NCBI GenBank assembly: GCA_023391105.1 | Contig: JAEWBO010000025.1 | Coordinates: 1 to 64,000, forward strand | Source of the DNA: Bacillota bacterium | GTDB lineage: Bacteria; Bacillota; Clostridia; Christensenellales; SZUA-584 | Reading direction: 5' to 3' | Length of the DNA stretch: 64,000 nucleotides | Shown: one piece after another, positions 23,934 through 33,000 of the stretch | How the letters are laid out: each line of letters starts with the position of its first letter | Numbering within the stretch: the stretch's first letter is position 1 | Position numbers and translations under genes: made by a program | The notes under the pieces: model-generated | Databases searched by the model: none | Seen by the model: only the letters and a program-made list of their open reading frames with translations | What the model was told of the DNA's origin: nothing

Positions 23934-25320
23934 CCTGACCGCCAAAACTTTTCTTTTAACGGCTCTGTTGCTTACATTATGCTGCATTACTACTTATGGT
24001 TTTATTGCATGGTTACTTCCTAGAACATATCCTAATCAAATTAATCTGAGCAATGCGGAGCCGTATGCTTACGAGGCGGCACATGAAATGGGGCAAGCAA
24101 CACTTGAATATTATCCCTTTCAAGTTGAAGCGTTGCTGGAAGCATATCGCCCCCAATTTGGCGACGATTTGGAACTACATATATTTGACGATAGCGGATT
24201 TGAAGTTAGCTTGCATGACCTTTCCGAAAGAACGGGCAATACGATATCTGATTATGAAACGGATAAACGAACACAGGAATACGGCTTTACATTTTCAGAC
24301 GATGCCGATAAATATACTTTACTCTTTGTAGATGGCTCACAAGCCATCAATCAAGCAATGGAAGCATTAAGCAAGGTATTCCCATATTTGATTGCAACTA
24401 TCCTGCTTATCGCCATGTTGACTTCGTTTATATACTCAAAATATATTACTGCGCCAATTAAAAGAATAAACCATGCTTCGCAAGAAATGGCTATATTAAA
24501 TTTTGACGTAAAGTTCAAAACGGATAGAACAGACGAATTAGGCGGGTTATCTAAAAATCTGAATCTGTTAGCCAAGAAGCTATCCGAAACACTGGGTGAG
24601 CTTGAAACCGCCAACTCAAAATTGCTTGATGATTATAATCGTGAGAAGCAACTTGAAAAACAGCGCACGGAACTGTTTTCTGCCGTATCACATGAACTCA
24701 AAACACCAATTACCATTGCAAAAGGGCAACTTCAAGGAATGATTTATGGCGTAGGCAGATATAAGGATAGAGATACTTACCTAATGCAGTCACTGGAAGC
24801 TGTCACTACTTTAGAAACTATGGTACAAGAACTACTTACGGTTACCCGTATGGAATCTCCTGATTATATTTGCGCTCATGAACCGTTTGATATGGCTGCG
24901 TTGATAAAACAATGCCTGATAATACAAGAAGATTTGTTTATTCAAAAATATATGGAATTGACATACTATCCACCTGAGAAGTTGATTTATGAGGGAGACC
25001 GGCAATTAATAAAAAGAGTTTTTGATAACCTCATTGCCAACGCTTTGGCTTATTCTCCACAAAGAAGCGCTGTCTTTGTCAACTTGAAAGCAGATGATAC
25101 AGGGATAAGATTTAGTATAGAAAATACAGGTGTTCATATCGACGAGCAAGAATTGCCACGACTATTTGAAGCCTTTTACCGAACGGAGCAATCCCGCAAC
25201 CGTCAAACGGGTGGTAGTGGATTGGGATTATATATAGTCAAGAAAGCTTTAGATTTACACAAAGCAGAGTATAGTATGGAAAATACGGCGGGCGGTGTTA
25301 TTTTCACAATCATATTTTAA
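23911..25320 (+). CDS. Sensor histidine kinase of the AT-rich two-component system
   Basis: 469 residues from a TTG at 23911, chosen because GAGGGGTGGG lies 8 nt upstream inside the regulator gene; the genes overlap by 23 bp. Two membrane helices (about 10-30 and 150-170) enclose a periplasm-facing sensor domain of about 115 residues, followed by HAMP, the His-box AVSHELKTPI (His near 263), and ATPase boxes NLIANAL, ENTGVHID and GGSGLGLYIV. The larger sensor differs from the BceS-like kinase upstream, suggesting direct ligand sensing. Confidence 0.93.
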   Translation: MIKKLKSSLTAKTFLLTALLLTLCCITTYGFIAWLLPRTYPNQINLSNAEPYAYEAAHEMGQATLEYYPFQVEALLEAYRPQFGDDLELHIFDDSGFEVSLHDLSERTGNTISDYETDKRTQEYGFTFSDDADKYTLLFVDGSQAINQAMEALSKVFPYLIATILLIAMLTSFIYSKYITAPIKRINHASQEMAILNFDVKFKTDRTDELGGLSKNLNLLAKKLSETLGELETANSKLLDDYNREKQLEKQRTELFSAVSHELKTPITIAKGQLQGMIYGVGRYKDRDTYLMQSLEAVTTLETMVQELLTVTRMESPDYICAHEPFDMAALIKQCLIIQEDLFIQKYMELTYYPPEKLIYEGDRQLIKRVFDNLIANALAYSPQRSAVFVNLKADDTGIRFSIENTGVHIDEQELPRLFEAFYRTEQSRNRQTGGSGLGLYIVKKALDLHKAEYSMENTAGGVIFTIIF

Positions 25321-25324
25321 GAAG

Positions 25325-25387
25325 AGGCCGTTTTCGTCAAGAGTTATCCGGGGAACTATCCAGCAAAACGGCCTGATAGCTTTTTTT
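25325..25387 (+). terminator. Terminator after the kinase gene
   Basis: AGGCCGTTTT pairs perfectly with AAAACGGCCT across a 30-nt loop, followed after six bases by seven T. It lies between the kinase and the lipoprotein gene, so the lipoprotein may have partial or separate expression. Confidence 0.7.
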
Positions 25388-25482
25388 GCTTCATTTCAAC
25401 TTCATATTCAATCCAATGTTACTCCATATAGGCTTGGTATCCTTATCTTGCACTAAAAACAAGTGCAGAAAGGGGTTCCCAA

Positions 25483-26208
25483 ATGAAAAAACTAATTCAA
25501 GCCTTAGTCGCATTAACTGTACTGTGTATATGCCTTGCAGGCTGCGCAGTAAAGCCATCTTCAATCGACAGCCCATCACCTACAACGTCACCTTCTTTAT
25601 CGGCCACGACTTCCAGCAAACTTGCAAGCGATTACGATACAGTGCTGGCCTTAAAAACAGAAGGCTATCAATCGTTATCGCTTCAAGACTTCAATGCTGC
25701 CGTAAAAGCAGCCATAGACAAGGACGCCGACTTTCTTAGTACATTCAGCACACTAATGCAAAGTATTACGCACAATGATGAAGATTATCAATTTATTTAT
25801 GAAACATTGAACTACTCAATTTCTGAAACCATATTACCGCAAATGAGCCAACCCGTAGCAATCTCACGCTATCTGAAAAAGCACGGGGACGAGTATACCG
25901 TAGAAAGCGGCGAAACATTTTATAACTTTATTTTTACAGCTTTATATTCCGCGGAATACCGCGTAACTGATGAAGCTGGTTTGGCAGTTCAAGAACGCGA
26001 CGAGCTTTTAAGCGCCTTTCATACAGAGCTTCAAGACGCGGTTAGCGAAATGAGCAAGGGACAGCTGACGGCTGGCGGCATTAAGGCTGAACTTCAAAAG
26101 ATTGCGGACGGCCTATGCACAGAATTGTCGACGAATACGCTTGTCTTTGAAAATGCAAAAATTCAATCAATAGAAATACATGACGGAACACAAGAGTACC
26201 AATCGTAA
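25483..26208 (+). CDS. Putative lipoprotein, unknown function
   Basis: 241 residues. Signal peptide with lipobox LAGC (Cys21), then a Ser/Thr/Pro-rich linker (about 22-48) and a mostly helical globular domain I do not recognise. GAAAGGGG precedes the ATG. AT-rich like the two genes upstream, with which it is probably linked as an exported component or ligand sensor. Membrane-anchored on the outer face. Confidence 0.75.
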   Translation: MKKLIQALVALTVLCICLAGCAVKPSSIDSPSPTTSPSLSATTSSKLASDYDTVLALKTEGYQSLSLQDFNAAVKAAIDKDADFLSTFSTLMQSITHNDEDYQFIYETLNYSISETILPQMSQPVAISRYLKKHGDEYTVESGETFYNFIFTALYSAEYRVTDEAGLAVQERDELLSAFHTELQDAVSEMSKGQLTAGGIKAELQKIADGLCTELSTNTLVFENAKIQSIEIHDGTQEYQS

Positions 26209-26660
26209 ACGCATCAAAACAACGGCAGTGATTGAATGACAAGAGCATAACAAAACACGGGTTAAAGTTCGTTAAGAAACTGTACTTGAAAAGAATACTA
26301 CTCTTGTCAAAGAGCGAGACGCTAAGACGCAAGGACAATAGACGTTAGGACGAAGAGTCGATAACTTGTTCTCATGGTTATCGGCTTTTGCTTTTGAATA
26401 ATAAAAGCCGTCGTTTTCTTTTAAACAATCGATTGCGCAGGGCGAATTGAAGTCGCCCTTTTTTTACCAGCCGACAACTTCCTCTCTTTTGCCCGAAGCG
26501 CAAGCAAGCTACAATTATTAACGCAAAACATATTTGCTATAGTAAGTGCATAATGCGCAGTTAAATGATGGAGGCGGTCGTAAGGACGTGATGCACTTCC
26601 CTAAAACGATTTTTTTTGATATGCTGATATAAACGAAAATGTAAACTTCTTGCGACAGGG
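26209..26660. other. Long intergenic region with hairpins and short tandem-like repeats
   Basis: No gene. It holds a TGACAAGAG/CTCTTGTCA inverted repeat with arms at 26237-26245 and 26301-26309, and two imperfect copies of a GACGCTAAGACGCAAGGAC-like unit between about 26318 and 26360. A CGGCTTTT/AAAAGCCG hairpin lies at about 26382-26410, and a terminator at 26440-26465. This marks the right edge of the AT-rich segment. Confidence 0.5.
26440..26465 (+). terminator. Terminator between the lipoprotein and rodA
   Basis: GGGCGA/TCGCCC stem with a 7-nt loop followed by seven T residues. Confidence 0.85.
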
Positions 26661-26661
26661 G

Positions 26662-26690
26662 TATTGCGTTATTAATAATTATGTTATAAT
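26662..26690 (+). promoter_or_regulatory. Probable rodA promoter
   Basis: A perfect TATAAT (26685-26690) lies 40 bp before the rodA start. The -35 region is weak (TATTGC at 26662-26667 with a 17-bp spacer, or TTGCGT with 15 bp). Confidence 0.5.
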
Positions 26691-26729
26691 TGAAACACAT
26701 TTGTAAAGATTGCAGAGGATTAACGTACT

Positions 26730-27911
26730 ATGAAGCTGAAATTCATAGACCCGAGAATGTTTAAATTCATAGACTGGCTGCTGCTTGCCAACATCATCGT
26801 GCTGATTCTGTTCAGCTTCGTGGCAATCGCAAGCGCGGAATCTGAGCCGTTGGCTGAAGAATCGGCTTCGTTAAGCGCGGCTATTGCGCAGCTTAATTTA
26901 AGCCGTACGCTTCAGCAGCTGGCGTGGTTCGGCGTCAGCATTTTGGGCATGTTCATTGTGTTGCTGCCCGATTACCATGCCATCGAAGAATATTACAAGT
27001 GGATATATGTGGTCATCGTGGGGCTGCTTATTGCCGTTATGCTTTTTGGTTCGGAAATCAACGGAACAAAGGGGTGGTTCCGTATCGGCACCTCGGGGTT
27101 CCAGCCAAGTGAGGTCGGCAAAATCGGCATGATTATTGTAATGGCGCATATGATATCCAAGAAGACACAAGGGCATGACGGTGGTATTAAAAAGGTAAAA
27201 GATCTGCTTCCGCTGCTCGCGGTGTTCATCGTTCCGACAGCGCTGATCATGATTCAGCCGGATTGGGGCACAGCGTTTGTTTATGCGTTTATGTTTATAT
27301 CCATGTTGTTTATGGCGAGAACCAGCTTAAAGCTAATTGGCGGACTGTTGGCATGTGCGGGCGTTGCTTTGCCGGTTGGCTGGCTGGTGATGGCGGATTG
27401 GCAAAAGAATAGAATTTATTCGTTCCTTGGCATCGCGAGAGAAGGGATGTCGCCGCAGGAAATAGAAGACATGCAGCGCCAATCCAAGCAGGCCACAGTC
27501 GCTGTGGGCTCGGGGCAGACATACGGCAAAGGGCTGTTCTCTATGGGCGGAGAGAGCAAGCTCTCAAATATTGCTGAAAAGCAAACAGACTTTATATTTG
27601 CCACCACCGCAGAGGCCATCGGTTTTGTGGGTATCATGGTGGTGATATTGCTATATTTCATATTGATTTTCCGCACGCTGTATCTCGCAACCAAAGCGAA
27701 GGACGATTTTGGGTCGCTGATCATTGTGGGCGTGGCTGCCATGACGCTGTTTCATATCTTCGAGAACATCGGCATGAATATCGGCGTGATGCCCATCACG
27801 GGTATTCCGCTGCCGTTCTTGAGCTACGGGGGATCTAACCTATTAACCAACATGATCGCGTTTGGATTGGTTCTTAACGTGAGCATGCGACGACAACGAT
27901 GGAGTTTTTAA
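26730..27911 (+). CDS. rodA: Peptidoglycan polymerase RodA (SEDS family)
   Basis: 393 residues with about ten membrane helices and SEDS landmarks: W-F-R-I-G-x-x-x-x-Q-P-S-E, I-Q-P-D-W-G-T-A, and the C-terminal TGIPLPFLSYGGSNL, which is of RodA rather than FtsW type. RodA polymerises glycan strands from lipid II in the elongasome with PBP2; a PBP2 gene lies at 43.6 kb. An extracellular loop between helices 1 and 2 is unusually acidic and Ser-rich (about 35-58). Confidence 0.95.
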   Translation: MKLKFIDPRMFKFIDWLLLANIIVLILFSFVAIASAESEPLAEESASLSAAIAQLNLSRTLQQLAWFGVSILGMFIVLLPDYHAIEEYYKWIYVVIVGLLIAVMLFGSEINGTKGWFRIGTSGFQPSEVGKIGMIIVMAHMISKKTQGHDGGIKKVKDLLPLLAVFIVPTALIMIQPDWGTAFVYAFMFISMLFMARTSLKLIGGLLACAGVALPVGWLVMADWQKNRIYSFLGIAREGMSPQEIEDMQRQSKQATVAVGSGQTYGKGLFSMGGESKLSNIAEKQTDFIFATTAEAIGFVGIMVVILLYFILIFRTLYLATKAKDDFGSLIIVGVAAMTLFHIFENIGMNIGVMPITGIPLPFLSYGGSNLLTNMIAFGLVLNVSMRRQRWSF

Positions 27912-27930
27912 AAATCTGCTGGAGGTTTGA

Positions 27931-28767
27931 ATGTTTTTAGATCAAAGCGCAATTGCGCTCATGCAGAAAAGGACGTCCGTCAGGACATATGAGAAAAAGC
28001 CGGTTGAACCGGCAAAGCTGGAGCTGTTGAAAAGCTTTTTTGAAACCGCCTGTGAGAACCCGTTTGACGCCAAAGTGCGTTTTGACATCGTGGAGGGCGG
28101 CTCTGGCAAGCTTGGCACCTATGGCTTTATCAAAGGTGCGAAGACGTTTTTCGCGGGCTGTGTCAAAAATGGCGGATATGATATCGAAGGCTTTGGGTAT
28201 GCTTTTGAAAAGGTGGTGCTTTATGCCACCGCGCTGGGCCTTGGCACATGCTGGCTCGGCGGCACGTTCAAACGCCCTTCATTTACGGCGCTCGTCAAGC
28301 CGGACAACGATGAAGTCATGCCGGCCATATCTCCCGTTGGCTATGCGGCGGAGAAAAAAACGCTGACAGAAAAGATGGTGGCGGCAGGCGCGGGTGCGAG
28401 AAAACGTAAGCGCTTCGGAGAACTCTTTTTTGACGGCAATGTGAAAACACCACTGTTTATTGACGAAGGGCCGCTCAAAACCTGCCTTGAGATGGTACGC
28501 ATTGGCCCCTCGGCATCCAACAAACAACCGTGGCGCGTCATTCGCAGCGGCGATGTGCTGCATTTCTATATGGCGGCAGACAAACATTACGCGGGCAACA
28601 CTATGTACGGTTTTTGCATGCAGCGCATTGATATGGGCATTGCCGCCTGTCACTTTGAGCTGGCAGCAAAAGAACTGGGCTTTACTGGCGGCATCGTTTT
28701 TGATGAGTCACAGATCGTTGCCAACGCAAAAGGGGACGGATGGAGCTATAGTTTTTCATGGCATTAG
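27931..28767 (+). CDS. Nitroreductase family protein (TM1586-like)
   Basis: 278 residues. Two nitroreductase-like halves: an N-terminal part with KRTSVRTYEKKPV and LGLGTCWLGGTF, and a C-terminal part with RIGPSASNKQPWRVI and RIDMGIAACHFELAA. This matches the TM1586 branch, where both halves lie in one chain. Expected to bind FMN and reduce an unknown substrate with NAD(P)H. GGAGG lies 6 nt before the ATG and the gene follows rodA by 19 bp, probably cotranscribed. Confidence 0.88.
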   Translation: MFLDQSAIALMQKRTSVRTYEKKPVEPAKLELLKSFFETACENPFDAKVRFDIVEGGSGKLGTYGFIKGAKTFFAGCVKNGGYDIEGFGYAFEKVVLYATALGLGTCWLGGTFKRPSFTALVKPDNDEVMPAISPVGYAAEKKTLTEKMVAAGAGARKRKRFGELFFDGNVKTPLFIDEGPLKTCLEMVRIGPSASNKQPWRVIRSGDVLHFYMAADKHYAGNTMYGFCMQRIDMGIAACHFELAAKELGFTGGIVFDESQIVANAKGDGWSYSFSWH

Positions 28768-28796
28768 GGAGATGCTGATTAGTTCGGCATACCTGC

Positions 28797-29177
28797 TTAG
28801 AAAATATTCTCCCATGTCACGCTGTCGATATTATGGATATGGTGAATGTAATACAGTGTTTCGGCTGTCTCGGCAAGTGCCTCGGGTTTATTGCCCACTG
28901 CACACATCTGCTGCAGCCGAGCGCTGCTGGACGAAATCAGATCAACCTCTTCATGTTCAAAAAGCGTCTCAAAGAGTTGCTTTTCTTTTTCCCAATTTTC
29001 TTTAAACGTTTTAGCGGCGTCGATAGCTGCCAAAAAATCATCAGCAATAAGCGCTTCGTTCACCTTCTCTAAGTCACTTGCAAGCTTTTCTGTCGCATCG
29101 GTCACATATATATGCTGCCACAGTGCGCCGCCGAGTATGATGATGAGAAGGACAATGATGGCAATGCGTTTAGCCAT
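28797..29177 (-). CDS. DUF4363 protein
   Basis: 126 residues: an N-terminal membrane anchor (about 4-22) and a helical extracellular domain with SSSSARLQQMCAVGN and an aromatic C-terminal helix, the layout of DUF4363. It overlaps the DUF421 gene by 8 bp and the two are usually paired in Firmicutes, suggesting a complex. Function unknown. Confidence 0.8.
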   Translation of the reverse strand: MAKRIAIIVLLIIILGGALWQHIYVTDATEKLASDLEKVNEALIADDFLAAIDAAKTFKENWEKEKQLFETLFEHEEVDLISSSSARLQQMCAVGNKPEALAETAETLYYIHHIHNIDSVTWENIF

Positions 29178-29874
29178 TGTTCATGCTTCCTGTCGATTGA
29201 TGCCCACGGTAATCCTGAAGCATGACGCTTCCTGTTTCATCGGCCATCGCCAGAAATACGTCGCTGACACGCTTGAATTTATGCGATTTAAGAATTTGTT
29301 GAAGCTGATTTTCCGTGAACCCAAGGCGCTCTAAGTTCTTGGGCTGCAATTTACCATCCAGTATGACATCGTAGCAAAAACCGGGATTTTTGGGTGTCAT
29401 ATTCATGTCCTCCGGCGTCAGCGGACGCTTTTCGGGCTTAAGCATCACACTGAGTTCTCCATTCGTCTCCAGAACGGCGTAATGCACATCGCCGATGTTC
29501 ATGACATCCTTGTTTCGCAGCTGTTCCAAAAGGTCGTTTAAGTTGTAGCTGAGCTTTTTCAGCTCCTCCCGGCATATAATACCCTTATGGATCACAATGC
29601 TTGGCCTGCCCGAAAGGAAAGCACGGGCCTTTTCACTTTTGATGGCGATAAAAGAGATCAGGTTATGAAGCACGAGCAGCACAACAACGGGCACAATCCC
29701 GTATGTGATGGGCACGCCCGGTCCGTCCATCGGCGTGGCAGCTACCTCGGCGATCATGATGGCGATGATAAGCTCAAAAGGCTGCAGCTCACCGGCCTGC
29801 CGTTTGCCCATCAAGCGGATCACAAACATCGCGAAAAAATATAGCAGCGCAGTTTTAATAATCACGTTAAACAT
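29170..29874 (-). CDS. DUF421 / YetF-like membrane protein
   Basis: 234 residues from the ATG at 29874. An upstream ATG would add 26 residues without homologous character; neither start has a good ribosome binding site. Three membrane helices (about 5-80) include the signature V-I-R-L-M-G-K-R-Q-A-G-E-L-Q-P-F-E-L, followed by a cytoplasmic YetF domain (RPSIVIHKG, LLEQLRNKDV, Y-A-V-L-E-T-N-G). The role is unknown. Divergent from nth. Confidence 0.85.
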   Translation of the reverse strand: MFNVIIKTALLYFFAMFVIRLMGKRQAGELQPFELIIAIMIAEVAATPMDGPGVPITYGIVPVVVLLVLHNLISFIAIKSEKARAFLSGRPSIVIHKGIICREELKKLSYNLNDLLEQLRNKDVMNIGDVHYAVLETNGELSVMLKPEKRPLTPEDMNMTPKNPGFCYDVILDGKLQPKNLERLGFTENQLQQILKSHKFKRVSDVFLAMADETGSVMLQDYRGHQSTGSMNNG

Positions 29875-29936
29875 ACGAATATTTTTTACCGGCAGTGTGA
29901 AATTATTCGATGGAAGGCTGCAAAACAAAATATGAT

Positions 29937-29965
29937 TTGTTTTTTGTGGCATCTGTCGATATAAT
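29937..29965 (+). promoter_or_regulatory. SigA promoter of nth-obgE-yhbY
   Basis: TTGTTT (29937-29942), a 17-bp spacer and TATAAT (29960-29965), about 25 bp before the nth start. Confidence 0.65.
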
Positions 29966-29991
29966 AACGGGGAGCATATGGGGGAACGGAT

Positions 29992-30618
29992 ATGAATGAC
30001 AACGATGAGATATTAAGACGGCTTGAGCAGCACTATTTGGGTGCACGGCCTGCACTTCATTTTCGCAATCCCTTTGAGCTGCTGATCGCGACAATGCTCT
30101 CCGCACAGACGACGGACAAGCAGGTCAACGCTGTCACCAAAGTGCTCTTTGAGAAAGCGCCCGATGCGGCTGGCATGCTGCTCTTAAGCCAAAGCGAGCT
30201 GGAACAGATCATCAAAAGCTGCGGTTTTTATCATACCAAGGCACAGAATCTGCTTGCGACGTGCCAAAAGCTTGCGGACGAATACGGCGGGGAAGTGCCG
30301 CGAACAATGGAAGAGCTGACCGCTCTGCCGGGTGTCGGGCGAAAAACGGCCAATGTGGTGCTCTCTAACGCATTTGGAATCCCGGCGATTGCGGTAGACA
30401 CGCATGTGTTCCGTGTGACCAACCGATTAGGTCTGGCGCATGCCAAGGACGTACTGGAAACGGAAAAGCAGTTGATGGAGATTATCCCACAGGACAAGTG
30501 GTCGGACGCACATCATTGGCTGATATGGCATGGGCGCAAAATTTGTGCCGCGCGCAAGCCCAGCTGCGGCGAGTGTTTCTTATTTGATATCTGCCCGTGG
30601 GGCGGAAAGGGATCATGA
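29992..30618 (+). CDS. nth: Endonuclease III
   Basis: 208 residues. Helix-hairpin-helix LPGVGRKTANVV carries catalytic Lys118, and Asp136 (AVDTHVF) is the second catalytic residue. A C-x6-C-x2-C-x5-C cluster (Cys185, 192, 195, 201) binds [4Fe-4S]. It removes oxidised pyrimidines from DNA and nicks abasic sites. First gene of a short operon with obgE, yhbY and a GNAT gene. Confidence 0.97.
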   Translation: MNDNDEILRRLEQHYLGARPALHFRNPFELLIATMLSAQTTDKQVNAVTKVLFEKAPDAAGMLLLSQSELEQIIKSCGFYHTKAQNLLATCQKLADEYGGEVPRTMEELTALPGVGRKTANVVLSNAFGIPAIAVDTHVFRVTNRLGLAHAKDVLETEKQLMEIIPQDKWSDAHHWLIWHGRKICAARKPSCGECFLFDICPWGGKGS

Positions 30619-30623
30619 ATTAA

Positions 30624-31892
30624 ATGTTTGTAGATAAAGCGAAAATATATATAAAGGCGGGTGACGGCGGCAACGGTGCCGTATCATTCCGCAAGGAAAA
30701 GTATGTCACTGCGGGCGGCCCGGACGGCGGCGACGGCGGTGACGGCGGCGCGGTCGTGTTTGAGGTAGACGAAAGCATGCGCACGCTGATGGATTTTAAG
30801 TATCAGCAAAAGTATGTCGCGCAAAACGGCGACATAGGCAAAAAGAAGAATATGCGCGGAAAAACGGGCGAAGACCTTGTAATCAAGGTGCCGCCGGGCA
30901 CCGTGATAAAGGATTTTGAGACAGAGCGTGTCGCCGCAGACATGCGCGAAGGACGCAGGAAGCTGCTTACGGGCGGTATGGGCGGCAAAGGCAACGCGCG
31001 GTTTGCGACAGCCACGCGCCAAAAGCCGCGGTTCGCCACGCCGGGACGCAAAACAAAAGGTAAGCATGTGATGCTTGAGCTCAAGTCAATCGCCGATATC
31101 GGTTTGATCGGTTTTCCGAGCGTGGGCAAGTCCACGTTGCTGGCCGCATGCACAAGCGCACGGCCCAAGATCGCCGCGTATCATTTTACCACGCTGTCGC
31201 CCAACCTTGGCGTGGTGCAGTGGCACGACAAAAGCTATATCATGGCAGACATACCGGGACTTATTGAGGGTGCACACGAAGGCGCGGGGCTCGGACACGA
31301 TTTTCTGCGCCATATCGAGCGCACGCGTATGCTGATCCATGTGGTGGACGCGTCAGGCAGCGAGGGAAGAGATATCATCGAGGATTACAAGGTGATCCGG
31401 CAGGAGCTTTCGAGCTATTCCAATGAACTCGAGGACAGACCGGAGATTGTGGCCGCCAATAAGATGGACGGACCTGGTGCAGACGAAAACGCGAAGCGGC
31501 TGCGTGAATACTTAAAGCCCCGTGGTATCGAGGTGTTTGAAATATGCGCGGCGATTGGCGAAGGCACGAGCGCGCTGCTGGAAAGAGCATCAGGCATGCT
31601 TGACCAGCTGCCAATTCCCTTACCAATCGAAGAGGACGGCGTGATTGAGGAATGGGCGCTCGAAAGAGAAGATATGGGCTTCGATATTATTGAAGAGGAT
31701 GGTGTCTTTTTTGTGGAAGGCAATGTGATTCATGAAATTCTCGCCAAGACCGACCCAGACGATCCCGACTCCATGCGCCACTTCCAAAAGCTGCTCAAAG
31801 ACTTTGGCATCGTCAAGGCGTTGCGCAGAGCAGGGGCGAAGACCGGCGATACTGTGAGCCTTGAAGGGCTTGAATTCGATTTTATCGACTGA
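30624..31892 (+). CDS. obgE: GTPase Obg/CgtA
   Basis: 422 residues. A glycine-rich Obg fold (1-158, DGGDGGDGG), a G domain (GFPSVGKST P-loop near 165, DIPGLIEGA switch II, NKMD) and a C-terminal OCT domain (about 340-422). It acts in 50S ribosome assembly and stress or sporulation control. The start is 5 bp after the nth stop. Confidence 0.97.
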   Translation: MFVDKAKIYIKAGDGGNGAVSFRKEKYVTAGGPDGGDGGDGGAVVFEVDESMRTLMDFKYQQKYVAQNGDIGKKKNMRGKTGEDLVIKVPPGTVIKDFETERVAADMREGRRKLLTGGMGGKGNARFATATRQKPRFATPGRKTKGKHVMLELKSIADIGLIGFPSVGKSTLLAACTSARPKIAAYHFTTLSPNLGVVQWHDKSYIMADIPGLIEGAHEGAGLGHDFLRHIERTRMLIHVVDASGSEGRDIIEDYKVIRQELSSYSNELEDRPEIVAANKMDGPGADENAKRLREYLKPRGIEVFEICAAIGEGTSALLERASGMLDQLPIPLPIEEDGVIEEWALEREDMGFDIIEEDGVFFVEGNVIHEILAKTDPDDPDSMRHFQKLLKDFGIVKALRRAGAKTGDTVSLEGLEFDFID

Positions 31893-31910
31893 TTATCAGA
31901 AAGGAGCGCT

Positions 31911-32198
31911 ATGCTGACCAGCAAACAAAGAGCCACGCTGCGCGCGATGGCCAACAATTTAGAGCCGATTATTTTTGTGGGGAAATCCGGTCTTTCAGAA
32001 AACATCATCACACAGGTGGATGAAGCGCTGACCGCAAGAGAGCTTATCAAAGGGACGGTGCAGCAAAATGCGCCTGTGAGCGCCGCTGAAATGGTAAGCG
32101 AAATTGCCAAGGCCACGGGTGCCGAGGCCGTTTCATCGTCGGGGCGCAAATTCGTGCTGTATCGCGCGCGTCCCGAAGACCCGACAATAAGGATTTAA
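31911..32198 (+). CDS. YhbY-type CRM-domain RNA-binding protein
   Basis: 95 residues forming a single CRM domain: L-T-S-K-Q-R-A-x-L-R near the start, the IFVGKSGLSENI loop carrying the G-K-x-G RNA-binding motif, and the C-terminal F-V-L-Y-R. Associates with pre-50S ribosomes and follows obgE, fitting a ribosome assembly operon. AAAGGAG precedes the ATG. Confidence 0.95.
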   Translation: MLTSKQRATLRAMANNLEPIIFVGKSGLSENIITQVDEALTARELIKGTVQQNAPVSAAEMVSEIAKATGAEAVSSSGRKFVLYRARPEDPTIRI

Positions 32199-32201
32199 GC
32201 T

Positions 32202-32696
32202 ATGATGACATTAAGACTGGCACAGGCCAGAGATGTACAAGCCGTTGAGGCGATTTTCAGGCGCGCTGTCGCTGATATGTGCGACCGATTTATATTTCAG
32301 TGGGACAACATATACCCTGCAGTAGAGACTGTGAGGCAGGACATCGATAATGGTGATATGTACCTGCTGTGTGACGGTGCGAAAATCGCGGGAGTGATTG
32401 TGCTGAACGAGGAGCAATGTGACGAGTATTCGCAAGGAAGCTGGAAATGCAATGAACCGGCCGCTGTGGTGCACAGGCTTTGTGTCGATCCGCTTCATCA
32501 GCATAAAGGATATGGCAAACAGGCCATGCAGCTTGCGCACATCATGTTAAAGGAACAAGGCTATCAGTCTGTGCGGCTGGACGTCTTTTCCCAAAATCCG
32601 CATGCACTCAATCTTTATGAAAGCCTCGGATACATTCAGGTCGGCAGCGTCGAGCTCAGAAAAGGGTTGTTCTATTTGTTCGAAAAAAGCTTATGA
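32202..32696 (+). CDS. GNAT-family N-acetyltransferase
   Basis: 164 residues beginning with tandem ATGs (32202, 32205). Acetyl-CoA motif A reads VHRLCVDPLHQHKGYGKQAM (about residues 90-109), followed by motif B with a Leu/Tyr-rich L-N-L-Y-E-S-L-G-Y. The substrate is unknown. It follows yhbY by 3 bp and ends the operon. Confidence 0.9.
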   Translation: MMTLRLAQARDVQAVEAIFRRAVADMCDRFIFQWDNIYPAVETVRQDIDNGDMYLLCDGAKIAGVIVLNEEQCDEYSQGSWKCNEPAAVVHRLCVDPLHQHKGYGKQAMQLAHIMLKEQGYQSVRLDVFSQNPHALNLYESLGYIQVGSVELRKGLFYLFEKSL

Positions 32697-32711
32697 TAGA
32701 TAATAATCATT

Positions 32712-32735
32712 GGCAGCCAAACGGCTGCCTTTTTT
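32712..32735 (+). terminator. Terminator of the nth-obgE operon
   Basis: Perfect GGCAGCC/GGCTGCC stem with a 4-nt loop followed by six T. Confidence 0.93.
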
Positions 32736-33000
32736 AACATCCGGAATGATACACTCATTAAACCAAACTATTGCTGCATGACGTATGCATTCATATATAT
32801 AACAGTATTATTTTGCTATTTTCACAAGTTCAGAGTATAAAAAATTCACACATGCCAGGCATTACTGGAAAATATAAGGATACAAATCATCAAGCTTCAT
32901 TAAAATAGTGCGATTGACACCATATACCTCGACATATATGATTTAATCAACACTGTTAATTTATGCTATGCCTTCAAATTATGATAAGGGGGATATAGAG
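32736..33000. other. AT-rich intergenic region
   Basis: 265 bp with no gene. A TAATTTATGCTAT-like area near 32955 may hold a promoter for the next gene. The AAGGGGG at 32986-32992 is its ribosome binding site. Nothing else recognised. Confidence 0.4.
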
